Assembly (NCBI GenBank): GCA_963754955.1
Contig: CAVWHY010000006.1
Location: forward strand, 620,001-684,000
DNA: 64,000 bases
From: CAVQJU01 sp963754955
GTDB taxonomy: Bacteria; Acidobacteriota; Vicinamibacteria; Vicinamibacterales; CAVVIG01
Direction of reading: 5' to 3'
Made by a program: the position numbers and the translations under genes. Shown here piece by piece: positions 1 through 8,347 of the stretch; positions within the stretch are counted from its first letter, which is position 1, and each line of letters opens with the position of its first letter. The notes beneath the pieces were generated by a model that had not been told where the DNA came from, did no database searches, and saw only the letters and a list, made by a program, of their open reading frames with translations.

Positions 1-1160
1 CTTCTTCACGGACTTCGAGGGCAACGCCTACGGCGTCGACGCCGACAGCGGCAAGCAGCTGTGGACGCGCAAGGTCGAGGACCATCCCATGGCGCGCGCG
101 ACCGGATCGCCGACGTATTACAACGGCCGCGTCGTACGTGCCGATGGCCGGCATCGGCGAGGAGGCGGCGGGAGCGCGCCCGAACTACGAGTGCTGCACG
201 TTCCGCGGCAGCGTCACCGCGCTCGACGCCAACACAGGCGCGGTGGTGTGGAAGACGTATACGATCACGGAGGAGCCGAAGAAGCGCGCCGTCACGAAGG
301 AAGGCATCCAGACGTGGGGCCCGGCAGGCGGGGGGATCTGGTCGGCGCCGACGATCGACGCGCGGCGTCGTGTTCTCTACATTTCCACGGGCAACGGCTA
401 CTCCGATCCACCGCAGCCCACGACCGATGCCGTCATCGCGATGGATCTCGACACCGGAAAGATCAAATGGTCCGCGCAGCCGGGTGCGGGAGATGTCTGG
501 ATGATGGGCTGCAAGGCGGAGAACCCGGATAACCCGCGCTGCCCGGCCAAACAGGGGCCCGATCACGACTTCTCCGCGTCGCCGATGCTGGGGAAGCGCA
601 CGAACGGTTCCGACATCCTCGTCATCCAGTCGAAGTCGGGCATGGCCTATGCCTTCGATCCCGACAAGGCCGGCGCGCTCGTGTGGCAGTACCGCACGAG
701 CGAGGGCAGCGGTCTCGGCGGACAGTGGGGCGGCGCCATCGACGACAAGAACGTGTACTTCGGCGTGAACGGCACGCTGTCGAAGACGCCGGGCGGCATG
801 CGCGCCGTGAAGATCGACACGGGCGAGGAAGTCTGGTCGAAGGCGCCCGCCGACAAGCTGTGCGGCACGGCCCGCGGCTGCAGCGGCGCGCAGGGCGCCG
901 CGCTCACGGCCGTTCCCGGCATCGTCTTCTCCGGATCCGGTGACGGCGGCATCCGCGCCTACGCGAGCGACGATGGGACGATCGTGTGGCAGTTCGATAC
1001 GAACCGGGATTTCGACACGGTGAACGGCGTCAAGGCGAAAGGCGCAGCCATGGACGGCCCTGGCGCCGCGGTCGTCGACGGCATGCTGTACATCAACTCG
1101 GGCTACGGCGGCCTCGTCGGCCGCCCGGGCAACGTGCTGCTCGCGTTCGGCGTCGACTAG
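1..1160 (+). CDS. PQQ-binding-like beta-propeller dehydrogenase, 5' truncated, one frame break
   Basis: The 5' end is outside the window. The protein has successive propeller blades with the docking pattern D-x-x-TG-x-x-x-W (DANTGAVVWKT, DLDTGKIKWSA, KIDTGEEVWSK, DDGTIVWQF), as in PQQ alcohol dehydrogenases. The stretch GGGIWSAPTID...STGNGYSDPP resembles polyvinyl-alcohol-dehydrogenase-type quinoproteins, which act in the periplasm; the substrate here is unknown. Bases 2-133 read in frame 2, but from about 134 the protein continues in frame 3. Removing one base near 134 restores NGRVYVPMAG, so I treat it as one gene with a single inserted base. The C-terminus LLAFGVD is intact. Confidence 0.8.
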   Translation, partial: SSRTSRATPTASTPTAASSCGRARSRTIPWRARPDRRRITTAASYVPMAGIGEEAAGARPNYECCTFRGSVTALDANTGAVVWKTYTITEEPKKRAVTKEGIQTWGPAGGGIWSAPTIDARRRVLYISTGNGYSDPPQPTTDAVIAMDLDTGKIKWSAQPGAGDVWMMGCKAENPDNPRCPAKQGPDHDFSASPMLGKRTNGSDILVIQSKSGMAYAFDPDKAGALVWQYRTSEGSGLGGQWGGAIDDKNVYFGVNGTLSKTPGGMRAVKIDTGEEVWSKAPADKLCGTARGCSGAQGAALTAVPGIVFSGSGDGGIRAYASDDGTIVWQFDTNRDFDTVNGVKAKGAAMDGPGAAVVDGMLYINSGYGGLVGRPGNVLLAFGVD

Positions 1161-1172
1161 CTCGGTGTCTTC

Positions 1173-1250
1173 ATCACGAAGCCACGAAGAACACGAAGAC
1201 TTTGATCTTCAAGATCTTCACGAGCTTCGTGGTCTTCGTGACTTCGTGAT
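1173..1250. repeat. CACGAAG hairpin repeat, copy 1
   Basis: A left arm ATCACGAAGCCACGAAGA and a right arm ending TCTTCGTGACTTCGTGAT form an imperfect long hairpin in the gap after the PQQ gene. Three more copies of the same family lie at 39862, 41123 and 53550. Confidence 0.85.
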
Positions 1251-1274
1251 AAACAGGCGGCAGTAGAAAAAGCT

Positions 1275-2342
1275 ATGCCGAACATCAAGGCGCTTGCAGT
1301 CGTCATGACCGTGCTGCTGGCTTCCGCCATCGCATGGGCCCAGGCGCCGGTTGTCGCTCTGCCGCCGGCGGGTTCGGCGCCCAGCGGTCCGATCGTGGGA
1401 TCCGGGAACTTCTTCAGCCCGATCGTCGGCGACCTCGACAAGGCGATCGCGTTCTACCGCGACGGCATCGGCCTCGACGTGACCGGGGCGCCGGCCAACG
1501 CCGACGCGAACCCGGCGCTGCGGAACATGTTCGGCCTTCCCGACGCGCAGATCCGCTGGTCGATCGGCCGGCCGCCGGCAATGCGCACGGGCGTGGAGAT
1601 CGTCGAGATCAGGAACGCCGGCGGCAAGCCGCTGGAACGGCGCATCCAGGACGTCGGCGCGTTCACGCTCATCGTGGTCGTCCGCGACGTCGACGCGGCG
1701 CTCGCCCGGGCCCGGCAGGTGGGCGCTCCGGTGGTGACGAGCGGAGGTACGCCGGTCTCGTTCGGCACGTCCCCGAGAGTTCGTGCGGTCATCATCAAGG
1801 ATCCGGATGGACACTTCGTTCAGCTGACCCAGCCCGACCCGGTGCCGCCGGCGACCGTTCCGGATCCACCCAACGTCATCGGTGTTCGCGTGCGGCTCAC
1901 CGTCGAGGATGCCGAGAAGGCCATGCAGCTGTACTGGGACGCTCTGGGCATTCGCGGCCTGACACCTGGAACCTTCAACAGCGACAAGGCCGTCCTCGAT
2001 CTGCTGGGCGTCAAGGGCGGGCAGTATCGCCTGAGCACCGCGCAAGTGCCGACAACCGGCCTCCGGCTCGATTTCCTTGATTTCAAAGGCGTCGAGCGCC
2101 GCGCCATCCGCGGCTCGATCCAGGATCCCGGCTCGACGCGCATGCAGCTGCAGGTGCGCGACGTCGATGAAGCCGTCGCCATGCTCAAGCGCGACGGCGG
2201 CACCGTCGTGTCGACCGGTGGCACGACCGTCGAACTCCCCGGGCGCGGCGGCGCCACGACGAAGGTCGCGATCGTCCGCGACCCGAACAACCTGTTCCTC
2301 GTTCTGCTGCAGGCCGCGGCTGCGCCGCCTCGGACCCCGTAA
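1275..2342 (+). CDS. Exported protein with two VOC (glyoxalase/bleomycin-resistance) domains
   Basis: The 355-residue protein has a Sec signal peptide (residues 1-23, ending AIAWAQ). Two tandem vicinal-oxygen-chelate modules follow, about residues 40-190 and 200-350. Each starts with a pattern like D-L-D-K-A-I-A-F-Y and closes with D-P-x-G/N-x-x-F-x-x-L (DPDGHFVQLTQ, DPNNLFLVLLQ). VOC folds bind a metal or small ligand; many are glyoxalases, dioxygenases or resistance proteins. Nothing here fixes the substrate, and an exported double VOC protein is unusual. A weak -10-like TAGAAA lies just before the ATG. Confidence 0.85.
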   Translation: MPNIKALAVVMTVLLASAIAWAQAPVVALPPAGSAPSGPIVGSGNFFSPIVGDLDKAIAFYRDGIGLDVTGAPANADANPALRNMFGLPDAQIRWSIGRPPAMRTGVEIVEIRNAGGKPLERRIQDVGAFTLIVVVRDVDAALARARQVGAPVVTSGGTPVSFGTSPRVRAVIIKDPDGHFVQLTQPDPVPPATVPDPPNVIGVRVRLTVEDAEKAMQLYWDALGIRGLTPGTFNSDKAVLDLLGVKGGQYRLSTAQVPTTGLRLDFLDFKGVERRAIRGSIQDPGSTRMQLQVRDVDEAVAMLKRDGGTVVSTGGTTVELPGRGGATTKVAIVRDPNNLFLVLLQAAAAPPRTP

Positions 2343-2343
2343 T

Positions 2344-2452
2344 AGTCGGGCGAGTCGGGTGGGTCAGGTGGGCCGGGTGGGGAAGAACCGATGACTCTCG
2401 CTCGCGCCGCCTTACCTGCCCGACCCACCCGACCTGCCCGCCCCACCCGCCC
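2344..2452. repeat. CGGGTGGG/CCCACCCG inverted repeat overlapping a start codon
   Basis: The left arm (2344-2381) is built of GTCGGGTGGGTCAGGTGGG-like units and the right arm (2415-2452) of the complementary CCGACCCACCCGACCTG units. The ATG at 2391 lies in the loop, and the right arm is translated as LPARPTRPARPTRP. Confidence 0.75.
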
Positions 2453-3338
2453 TGTGTTCTTCGCGATCCTCCTCGCCTCGGCGTTGACCGCGAGAGCCGC
2501 CAGCGCTCCGACGCTGAATGAAGTCCTGGCCCGCGTGGGCGACTACGTCGTCCGCTACGAGAACGAGCTGTCCGGCATCGTCGCCGAAGAACATTATTCG
2601 CAGGTGGGCGACCTTTCCGATCGTCCGCATCTGACGCACCGTGAGCTCAAATCCGATCTGCTGCTGGTGCGGGCGGCCGGCACCGATGGCGAGGGCTTCG
2701 TGCAGTTCCGCGATGTGTTCGAGGTGGACGGCGGCGCGGTGCGCGATCGCAGCGAGCGGCTGGTGAAGCTGTTCATGAACCCGTCGGCGGCCGCGAAGAA
2801 CCGGGCCGCCGAGATCATGCGCGAGAGCGCGCGCTACAACATCGGCAGCATCGAGCGGAACGTCAACGTGCCGGTCCTCGCGTTGTCGTTCATGCACCCG
2901 CGCTACCAGCCCCGCTTCAAGTTCACCATGGACGACGTGGGCGCCGGCGCGCAGAAGGGGATGCCGAAAGCGTCGAACTTCACGATCGCGGTCGACGTGC
3001 GCGTGCTGAGTTTCCGCGAGGTGGGATCGCCGCCGCTGATCGACTCGCGCGACCGGAGGGGCGTCGCGCGATCGCAGGGGCGTGTCTGGGTGGAGCCGGA
3101 GACGGGCCGGGTGTTAATGACCGAGATCACGATCGAGACACCGACGGTCGAGAGCACCATGCAGGTCAGCTACCAGTCCGAACCGCTGCTGGGGTTCCTG
3201 GTGCCCGTGGAAATGCGCGAGGAGTACGTGATTCGGAAGCGGAACTACCGTCTCTCCGGGACGGCCACGTACGGCAATTTCAGGCAGTTCACCGTCAGGA
3301 CGGACGAGGCCATCGAGCCCCCGAAAGGAGCGCCCTAG
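2391..3338 (+). CDS. Exported protein of unknown function, paralogue of the gene at 47656
   Basis: I do not recognise a named family. The mature part opens LNEVLARVGDYVVRYENELS and shares blocks with the 292-residue protein at 47656-48534: E-E/Q-x-Y-x-Q near the N-terminus, R-F/Y-N-I-G-x-I-x-R-N in the middle, and a C-terminal A-T-Y-x-N-F/Y-R-x-F. The ATG at 2391 has a purine-rich stretch (GGGGAAG) before it, but the first 21 codons are translated repeat DNA. A GTG at 2454 would start right at a signal peptide (FFAILLASALTARAASA) and may be the original start. It probably acts in the periplasm. Confidence 0.75.
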   Translation: MTLARAALPARPTRPARPTRPVFFAILLASALTARAASAPTLNEVLARVGDYVVRYENELSGIVAEEHYSQVGDLSDRPHLTHRELKSDLLLVRAAGTDGEGFVQFRDVFEVDGGAVRDRSERLVKLFMNPSAAAKNRAAEIMRESARYNIGSIERNVNVPVLALSFMHPRYQPRFKFTMDDVGAGAQKGMPKASNFTIAVDVRVLSFREVGSPPLIDSRDRRGVARSQGRVWVEPETGRVLMTEITIETPTVESTMQVSYQSEPLLGFLVPVEMREEYVIRKRNYRLSGTATYGNFRQFTVRTDEAIEPPKGAP

Positions 3339-3353
3339 GCACGAGGGCGGCGC

Positions 3354-3359
3354 TATAAT
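3354..3359 (+). promoter_or_regulatory. -10 box TATAAT, leaderless architecture
   Basis: A perfect TATAAT ends 7 nt before the ATG at 3367, so transcription would start at or next to the start codon. There is no Shine-Dalgarno sequence. The same layout recurs at 11294, 30481 (minus strand), 39960 and 48560. Confidence 0.6.
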
Positions 3360-3366
3360 CCAGCCA

Positions 3367-4356
3367 ATGTATCGAACCATCTCTCGAAGCGCGCTGTTGC
3401 TCGGTGCGGCCGCTGCCGCGTCGGTTTCGCTTGGTGCCCAGTCGCCAACCGCGCCGGCGCCGAAAGCCGCTGCCAGGCCGGCGAAGGCGTGGACCGTCCC
3501 GCACACGGTCGATGGGCAGCCGGACCTGACCGGCAACTGGACCAACGCCACCTACACGCCGCTCGAACGGCCGGCCTCCCTCGGCACCAAGGAGTTCTAC
3601 ACAAAGGAAGAGGCCGCCGCGGTCGAGAAGGAACGGATCGCCCAGTTCAACAGCCAGGCCGCCGACGATCTCCACTACGACAACGCCATCTGGCAAAACG
3701 AGAACTACGAAAAAGGCCTGTCGAGCCTGCGCACGTCGCTCGTGTTCGACCCGCCGGACGGACGTCTTCCGCCGCTGACCGAGGAAGCGCGCCGCCGGCC
3801 GCTGCCGCCGCAGGCCGGGAGCCCCGATCGCCGCACCGACAGCATCGAGGACCGCACGCTCGCCGAGCGTTGCATCACGTGGGGCAACGACGGCCCGCCA
3901 CTCATGCCGGTCGGCTACAACGCCAACCTCGACATCTTCCAGGGACCCGGATACGTCGTCGTGCGCACGGAGATGATCCACAGCGCGCGGCTGATTCCGC
4001 TCGATGCCGCCCGGCCGCACGTGGGCAGGAACATCAAGCAGTGGAACGGCGACTCGCGCGGCCACTGGGAAGGCAATACGCTCGTCGTCGAGACGACGAA
4101 CTTCAACGATCGGGTGCGCTTCAGGAACTCGACGTCGGCCGTCAAGGTCACCGAGCGCTTCACGAGGGTCGGCCCCGACGCCATCACCTACACCTTCACC
4201 GTGGACGATCCCACCACGTGGACCAGGCCGTGGACGGCCGAAATGCCGCTCCTGAAGACGCAGGGGCCCATCTACGAGTACGGGTGCCACGAGGGCAACT
4301 ACGGCCTGGCCAACATCCTGCGCGCCGCGCGTGTCGAAGAGAAATCCAGCGAGTAG
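3367..4356 (+). CDS. Secreted G-x-PDL-x-G-x-W family protein
   Basis: The 329-residue protein has a signal peptide (residues 1-24, SLGAQ). It carries the family blocks VDGQPDLTGNWTN (about residue 48), LVFDPPDGRLPPLT, a mid-region with E-M-I-H-x-x-R-L-I-P-L-D, and DSRGHWEGNTLVVETTNF. It ends with a conserved tail containing YEYGCHEGNYG. Related proteins lie at 4767 (C-terminal half), 11841 and 39972. Such proteins are common in acidobacterial genomes and are normally annotated as hypothetical; I know of no established function. The start follows the -10 box at 3354 directly. Confidence 0.8.
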   Translation: MYRTISRSALLLGAAAAASVSLGAQSPTAPAPKAAARPAKAWTVPHTVDGQPDLTGNWTNATYTPLERPASLGTKEFYTKEEAAAVEKERIAQFNSQAADDLHYDNAIWQNENYEKGLSSLRTSLVFDPPDGRLPPLTEEARRRPLPPQAGSPDRRTDSIEDRTLAERCITWGNDGPPLMPVGYNANLDIFQGPGYVVVRTEMIHSARLIPLDAARPHVGRNIKQWNGDSRGHWEGNTLVVETTNFNDRVRFRNSTSAVKVTERFTRVGPDAITYTFTVDDPTTWTRPWTAEMPLLKTQGPIYEYGCHEGNYGLANILRAARVEEKSSE

Positions 4357-4708
4357 CGACGCCAGGCTCGTGTACTCGACCGGCAGCGGGGGTGTGTGCC
4401 CGGGCTGCGGCTGGCCGCAGCGCGACTGCAAGTGCAGCACCCGTACGGCGGCCGCGTCCGTCCCGGCGAAGCCGGGCGCCATCGTCGCGAAGCTTCGCAT
4501 GGAGAAGAAAGGGCGCGGCGGCAAGATGGTCACCGTCGTCGACGGCCTGCCGAACAACGCCGCGTTCCTGAAAGATCTCAGCCAGGAGCTCAAGCGCGCC
4601 TGCGGAACCGGCGGCGCGGCGGGGGACGGCTTCGTCGAGGTTCAAGGCGACCTGCGCGACCGCGTGCGCGAGCTGCTCCGGATGAAAGGCTACGTCGTCA
4701 AAGGGTAG
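4331..4708 (+). CDS. yciH: SUI1/eIF1-like translation factor YciH
   Basis: The 125-residue protein carries an N-terminal zinc-ribbon-like C-x-x-C...C-x-C stretch (VCPGCGW, RDCKCS, about residues 22-37). The SUI1 domain follows (VTVVDGLPNN, LSQELKRACGTGG, FVEVQGDLRDRVRELLRMKGY). This matches bacterial YciH, which influences initiation-codon fidelity on the 30S subunit. The GTG at 4331 overlaps the end of the preceding gene by 26 nt; a slightly later start is possible because the E. coli protein is about 108 residues. Confidence 0.88.
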   Translation: MSKRNPASSDARLVYSTGSGGVCPGCGWPQRDCKCSTRTAAASVPAKPGAIVAKLRMEKKGRGGKMVTVVDGLPNNAAFLKDLSQELKRACGTGGAAGDGFVEVQGDLRDRVRELLRMKGYVVKG

Positions 4709-4766
4709 TAAGCGGCGCTCGGCGAAAGGCAGCGCCGCTATTACAATCAGCAAGAGAGGTCGTCCT

Positions 4767-6537
4767 ATGATTCGGACAGAGATCGTCGCGCGACACGCAG
4801 TCACGCTTGGCGTCGTCCTCGCCGTCAGCGGGCTGCTGACGGCGGGTGCGCGGGCGCAGTTCGGCGGCAACCAGCAGCCACCGTACACGCCGGCGAAGGA
4901 CGCGAAAGATCTGCGGGCCGTGCTCTTCAACTGGACCTGGTACACGGGCATGCTGCGGGGCATCGACGAGCACGAGCTGATGGTCTCGCTCGAGTATCAG
5001 GCGAACGGCGGCAGCGTCCAGGTCGACGGCCAGCCCTGCGCGCTGACGAAGTATCGCGCCAGCATCAACTATCAGACGCCCGGCGAGCGCGTTCAGTACA
5101 CGTGCACTCGCGCGAACGGACAGGCGTACTCGAACGTCGAGGTCGTGAGCGGCCAATACGCGTGGAACGAAGACATCCCGGGCGCCGAAATCGTTCCCGG
5201 TAAGGGTAAAGCGACGCCGATGGCGGCGGCGGTGCAGGAGCGGCTGATCCGATTGTGGGCGAGCCCGCAGGGCGCGCCGAAGGCGGCGGCCCTCGGCGTC
5301 AACGAAAGGTCCGAATGGGGCGCCAATCCTGCCACGCTGCTGCAAGACGGTGTGACGATGGCGGGGAAGACGTCCGTCGCGTGGGAAGGCGGGAAGCCGG
5401 TCGTCACGTTCCCGATCCCGGGCGTTCCCGGCGCGACCGCAACAGCCACGCTCGATGCCAAGTACATGGCCGAGCGCGTCGTGGTGAAGAACGGATCGGC
5501 CACGACCGAGTTCACCTACAGCAACTACCAGGACTGGAACAATCCCCTCAACAAAGTCGAGGTGCTGTACGCCGGCAAATTGACCGAGCGTCGGAACGGC
5601 GCGGTCGTTCGCGATGTCACGACGAAGGAAACGGAAACCGGCAGCGTGTATGTCGTGATGCCGGTGCCGGCGAGCGTCCAGAAGGCGATCACGGTGACAG
5701 TGGCGGCTCCGCCCACGAGGCCTTTTCCAGCGGCCCCGACCTTCGGGCCGCCAGCGCCGCCAGCGCCAATCTGCGCAGAACCAGACGACGCCGCGTCGGG
5801 CCGACGGGCATCCGGATCTGACGGGCAACTGGCAGAGCGGTGGCTTTTTCAACTGGCGATATGGCTTCCGCCGCTGCGGTCCGACGCAGAGCGCCGACTG
5901 CTCGCGGACCATCAATCAGACGATGGACTACGAGTTCGAGGCGCCGTCGCGGTTCGGGCCGAATCGTCCGGTCTACAAACCCGAGCACTGGGACAAGGTT
6001 CAGCAGCTCGACATGTGGACGAACAAGGAAGATCCGGTGATGACGTGCCAGCCGCTCGGGCTTCCGCGGCACGGCGCGCCGCGGCGTATCGTCCACTCGG
6101 ACAAGGACGTGATCTTCTTCTATGGGGCAGGCGTCGACGGCGGCGGCGGATACGGCGAATATCGGGTGATCCCGACCGACGGCCGCAAGCACGATCCGAA
6201 GAAGGCGATCGTGACGACGTATTACGGGTACACCGTCGGAAACTGGGAGGGCGACACGCTGGTGCTCGACTCGATCTCGTTCGTCGACAGCACATGGCTC
6301 GCGCGCGGCGGGTTCTTCCACTCCGATGCCATGCACCTGGTCGAGAAGTTCACGCGGCAGGGCAATCAGATCAAGTACGAGGTCACTGTCGAGGACCCGG
6401 AGGTGCTCGCTGAGCCGTGGGTGATGACGCCGCGAACGATGCAGCTCATTCCGAATGCCGAGGCGGGACTCCTGCCGGAGCGTGGCAACTGCGAGGTCTA
6501 CGAGGAAGGCACCGTCAGTTCTCAGATTCGGCACTAG
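4767..6537 (+). CDS. Secreted two-domain protein: unknown N-domain fused to G-x-PDL-x-G-x-W domain, frame break at the junction
   Basis: Residues 1-30 are a signal peptide. An N-terminal domain of about 290 residues of unknown type follows (W-Y-T-G-M-L-R-G-I-D-E-H, N-E-D-I-P-G-A-E-I, P-Q-G-A-P-K-A-A). After a Pro/Ala linker the frame changes near 5755. The second frame reads ADGHPDLTGNWQSGG and carries the family block GNWEGDTLVLDSISF before stopping at 6535-6537. Frame 1 has no stop near the junction and no second start signal, so I infer one gene with a single extra base. A -10-like TACAAT lies at 4742 and an AGAGAGG Shine-Dalgarno sequence precedes the ATG. Confidence 0.7.
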
Positions 6538-6662
6538 AAGAAAGTTCAAAGTGCAAAGTTCAAAGTTGAAAAGTGGAAGTCGGCGCCTGAGCGTTTCGAC
6601 TTCTTCCTTCTTACTTTGAACTTCACTTTGAACTTTGTACTTTCTACTTTGAACTTTTCTTG
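6537..6662. repeat. TTCAAAGT/ACTTTGAA long inverted repeat
   Basis: The left arm (from 6541) repeats AAAGTTCAAAGTGCAAAGTT, and the right arm (6609-6660) repeats ACTTTGAACTTCACTTTGAA. It is AT-rich against a GC-rich background, fills the whole gap between two genes and probably folds into a long hairpin. Confidence 0.85.
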
Positions 6663-8267
6663 AAAAAGTCCAGAAGTGCGGCCACGTCTGCGCGAACGCG
6701 CGCCTCCGCCAACGCAGAGGCCGGCACCAGACTTTCGGCTGGCAGCGCTTTTCTCCTCAACGCCTGCTTCGTCGCCGGCTTGCTCGTGCTCAGCCAGCTC
6801 CCCGTGCTGCAGCCGCGTGCCACGGTGCGGGCCTCCCTCGTCTTTGCCGCGCTGTTCCTGCTCGCGTGGAGCGGGGTGCTGTTCGGCCTTCTGCGGCGCG
6901 GGCAGAAAGTGGCGCTCGAAATCGTGCCGCGCCGCCAGCACTACCTGCAGGCGTGTCAGCAAGGCGCGGTCCTCCTGTATTGGGGCTACTACTGGCGCGA
7001 GGTCTATCACGCCTGGCCGCTCATTGCCGCTCAGCTCCTCTTTGCCTACGGCTTCGACAGCCTGCTCTCCTGGACGCACCGGCGCACCTTCGCGCTCGGC
7101 TTCGGCCCGTTCCCGATCATTTTCAGCATCAACTTGTTCCTGTGGTTCAAGGACGACTGGTTCTACTGGCAGTTCGCGATGGTGGCGCTCGGCTTTCTCG
7201 CGAAGGAGTTTCTCCGCTGGACGCGCGACGGCGTAAACACGCACATCTTCAATCCCTCGTCATTCCCGCTCGCCTTCGCGTCGGTGCTCCTGCTGATCGC
7301 GAACGCGAGCCAGACGACCTGGGGCTCCGAGGTGGCGCAGACCCAGTTCTACCCGCCCCAGATGTATCTGGCGATCTTTCTCTTCGCCATGCCCGGGCAG
7401 TATCTGTTCGGCGTCACGTCGATGACCATGTCGGCCGTGGTGACGACCTACGTCTTCAGCGCCGTCTATTACGCCGCGACCGGCAGCTTCTTTTTCTCCG
7501 ATTCGCATGTGCCCATTGCCGTGTTCCTCGGCATGCACCTGCTGTTCACCGATCCGGCCACCTCGCCGCGCACCGACGTGGGGCGCATCGTGTACGGCGT
7601 GCTCTACGGGCTGACCACCTGCTTGCTGTACAGCGTGCTGATCCGCGTGGGGATGCCCGGGTTCTACGACAAGCTGCTGCAGGTGCCGCTGCTCAACCTG
7701 TCCGCCGGGCTGCTCGACAGGCTGGCACGGTCTCCGGTGCTGCGGCGCATCGATCCCTCGTCGTGGCGCTTGCCCTCCGTAGCCTTGGCGAAGGAGAGGC
7801 GTCACCTGGCCTACATGAGCGTGTGGGCGGTTGCCTTCGCCGCCATGAGCGCGTCCGGGTACCTGGGCGACAGGCATCCAGGGCAATGGGTGCCGTTCTG
7901 GCAGAAGGCGTGCGCGGCCGACGCGCGCAGCGCCTGCGAGGATCTGTACTTTCTGCAGGACGGCTACTGCGAGGACGGGTCCGGTTGGGCGTGTAACGAA
8001 CTCGGCATACTGCTGGCCGAACACTACGACAACCGAGGCCGGGCGGCGATGGAGTTCGAGCGTGCGTGCGGGCTCCGGTTTTCCGCCGGCTGCGACAACA
8101 CCGTAGCCTTAACGCAAGGCGCCATGTTCAAGCGCGACGCGCCGACGGTTGCCGACTACCGGTTCATCTTGCGCGGCAGCAAGGGCCCATTCCAGGACCT
8201 GGAGCCTGCGCAACTCTACGCGCGCGCCTGCGTGCAGGGCTGGCCTGGTACCTGCGGCATTCGATAA
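6660..8267 (+). CDS. NqrB/RnfD-like multi-pass membrane protein with a Cys-rich helical-repeat tail
   Basis: The 535-residue protein has about nine membrane segments (residues 30-340). It carries two signatures seen in the NQR2/RnfD/RnfE family: FNPSSFPLAF (about residue 197) and LFTDPATSPR (about residue 298). Those families are membrane subunits of Na+/electron-transport complexes, but no other Rnf/Nqr gene is nearby. After about residue 400 a soluble tail has regularly spaced cysteines (KACAADARSACEDL, YCEDGSGWACNELG, ERACGLRFSAGC), like Sel1/HcpA repeats. The TTG start at 6660 lies next to the AT-rich repeat and is uncertain. Confidence 0.65.
   Translation: MKKSRSAATSARTRASANAEAGTRLSAGSAFLLNACFVAGLLVLSQLPVLQPRATVRASLVFAALFLLAWSGVLFGLLRRGQKVALEIVPRRQHYLQACQQGAVLLYWGYYWREVYHAWPLIAAQLLFAYGFDSLLSWTHRRTFALGFGPFPIIFSINLFLWFKDDWFYWQFAMVALGFLAKEFLRWTRDGVNTHIFNPSSFPLAFASVLLLIANASQTTWGSEVAQTQFYPPQMYLAIFLFAMPGQYLFGVTSMTMSAVVTTYVFSAVYYAATGSFFFSDSHVPIAVFLGMHLLFTDPATSPRTDVGRIVYGVLYGLTTCLLYSVLIRVGMPGFYDKLLQVPLLNLSAGLLDRLARSPVLRRIDPSSWRLPSVALAKERRHLAYMSVWAVAFAAMSASGYLGDRHPGQWVPFWQKACAADARSACEDLYFLQDGYCEDGSGWACNELGILLAEHYDNRGRAAMEFERACGLRFSAGCDNTVALTQGAMFKRDAPTVADYRFILRGSKGPFQDLEPAQLYARACVQGWPGTCGIR
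7773..7799. repeat. Short palindromic element inside a coding sequence
   Basis: CCCTCCGTAGCCTTGGCGAA, continuing to GGAGAGG, is a small hairpin with CTCC/GGAG ends. It is translated in frame as PSVALAKER in the RnfD-like gene. A related element lies in the DUF1592 gene at 24535. Confidence 0.5.
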
Positions 8268-8347
8268 CTGGCCGGCGCCTGGTCGCGCCGGCGACAGTCT
8301 TCGGATACACTGCCCGATCGGATGACTCGTCACGTGGGGACGCACTC

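Noticed and set aside
5770..6413. C-terminal part of the 548-codon frame starting at 4767
   Set aside because: After about 5760 that frame is Arg/Ala-rich low-complexity sequence, while frame 1 carries the conserved secreted-family blocks.
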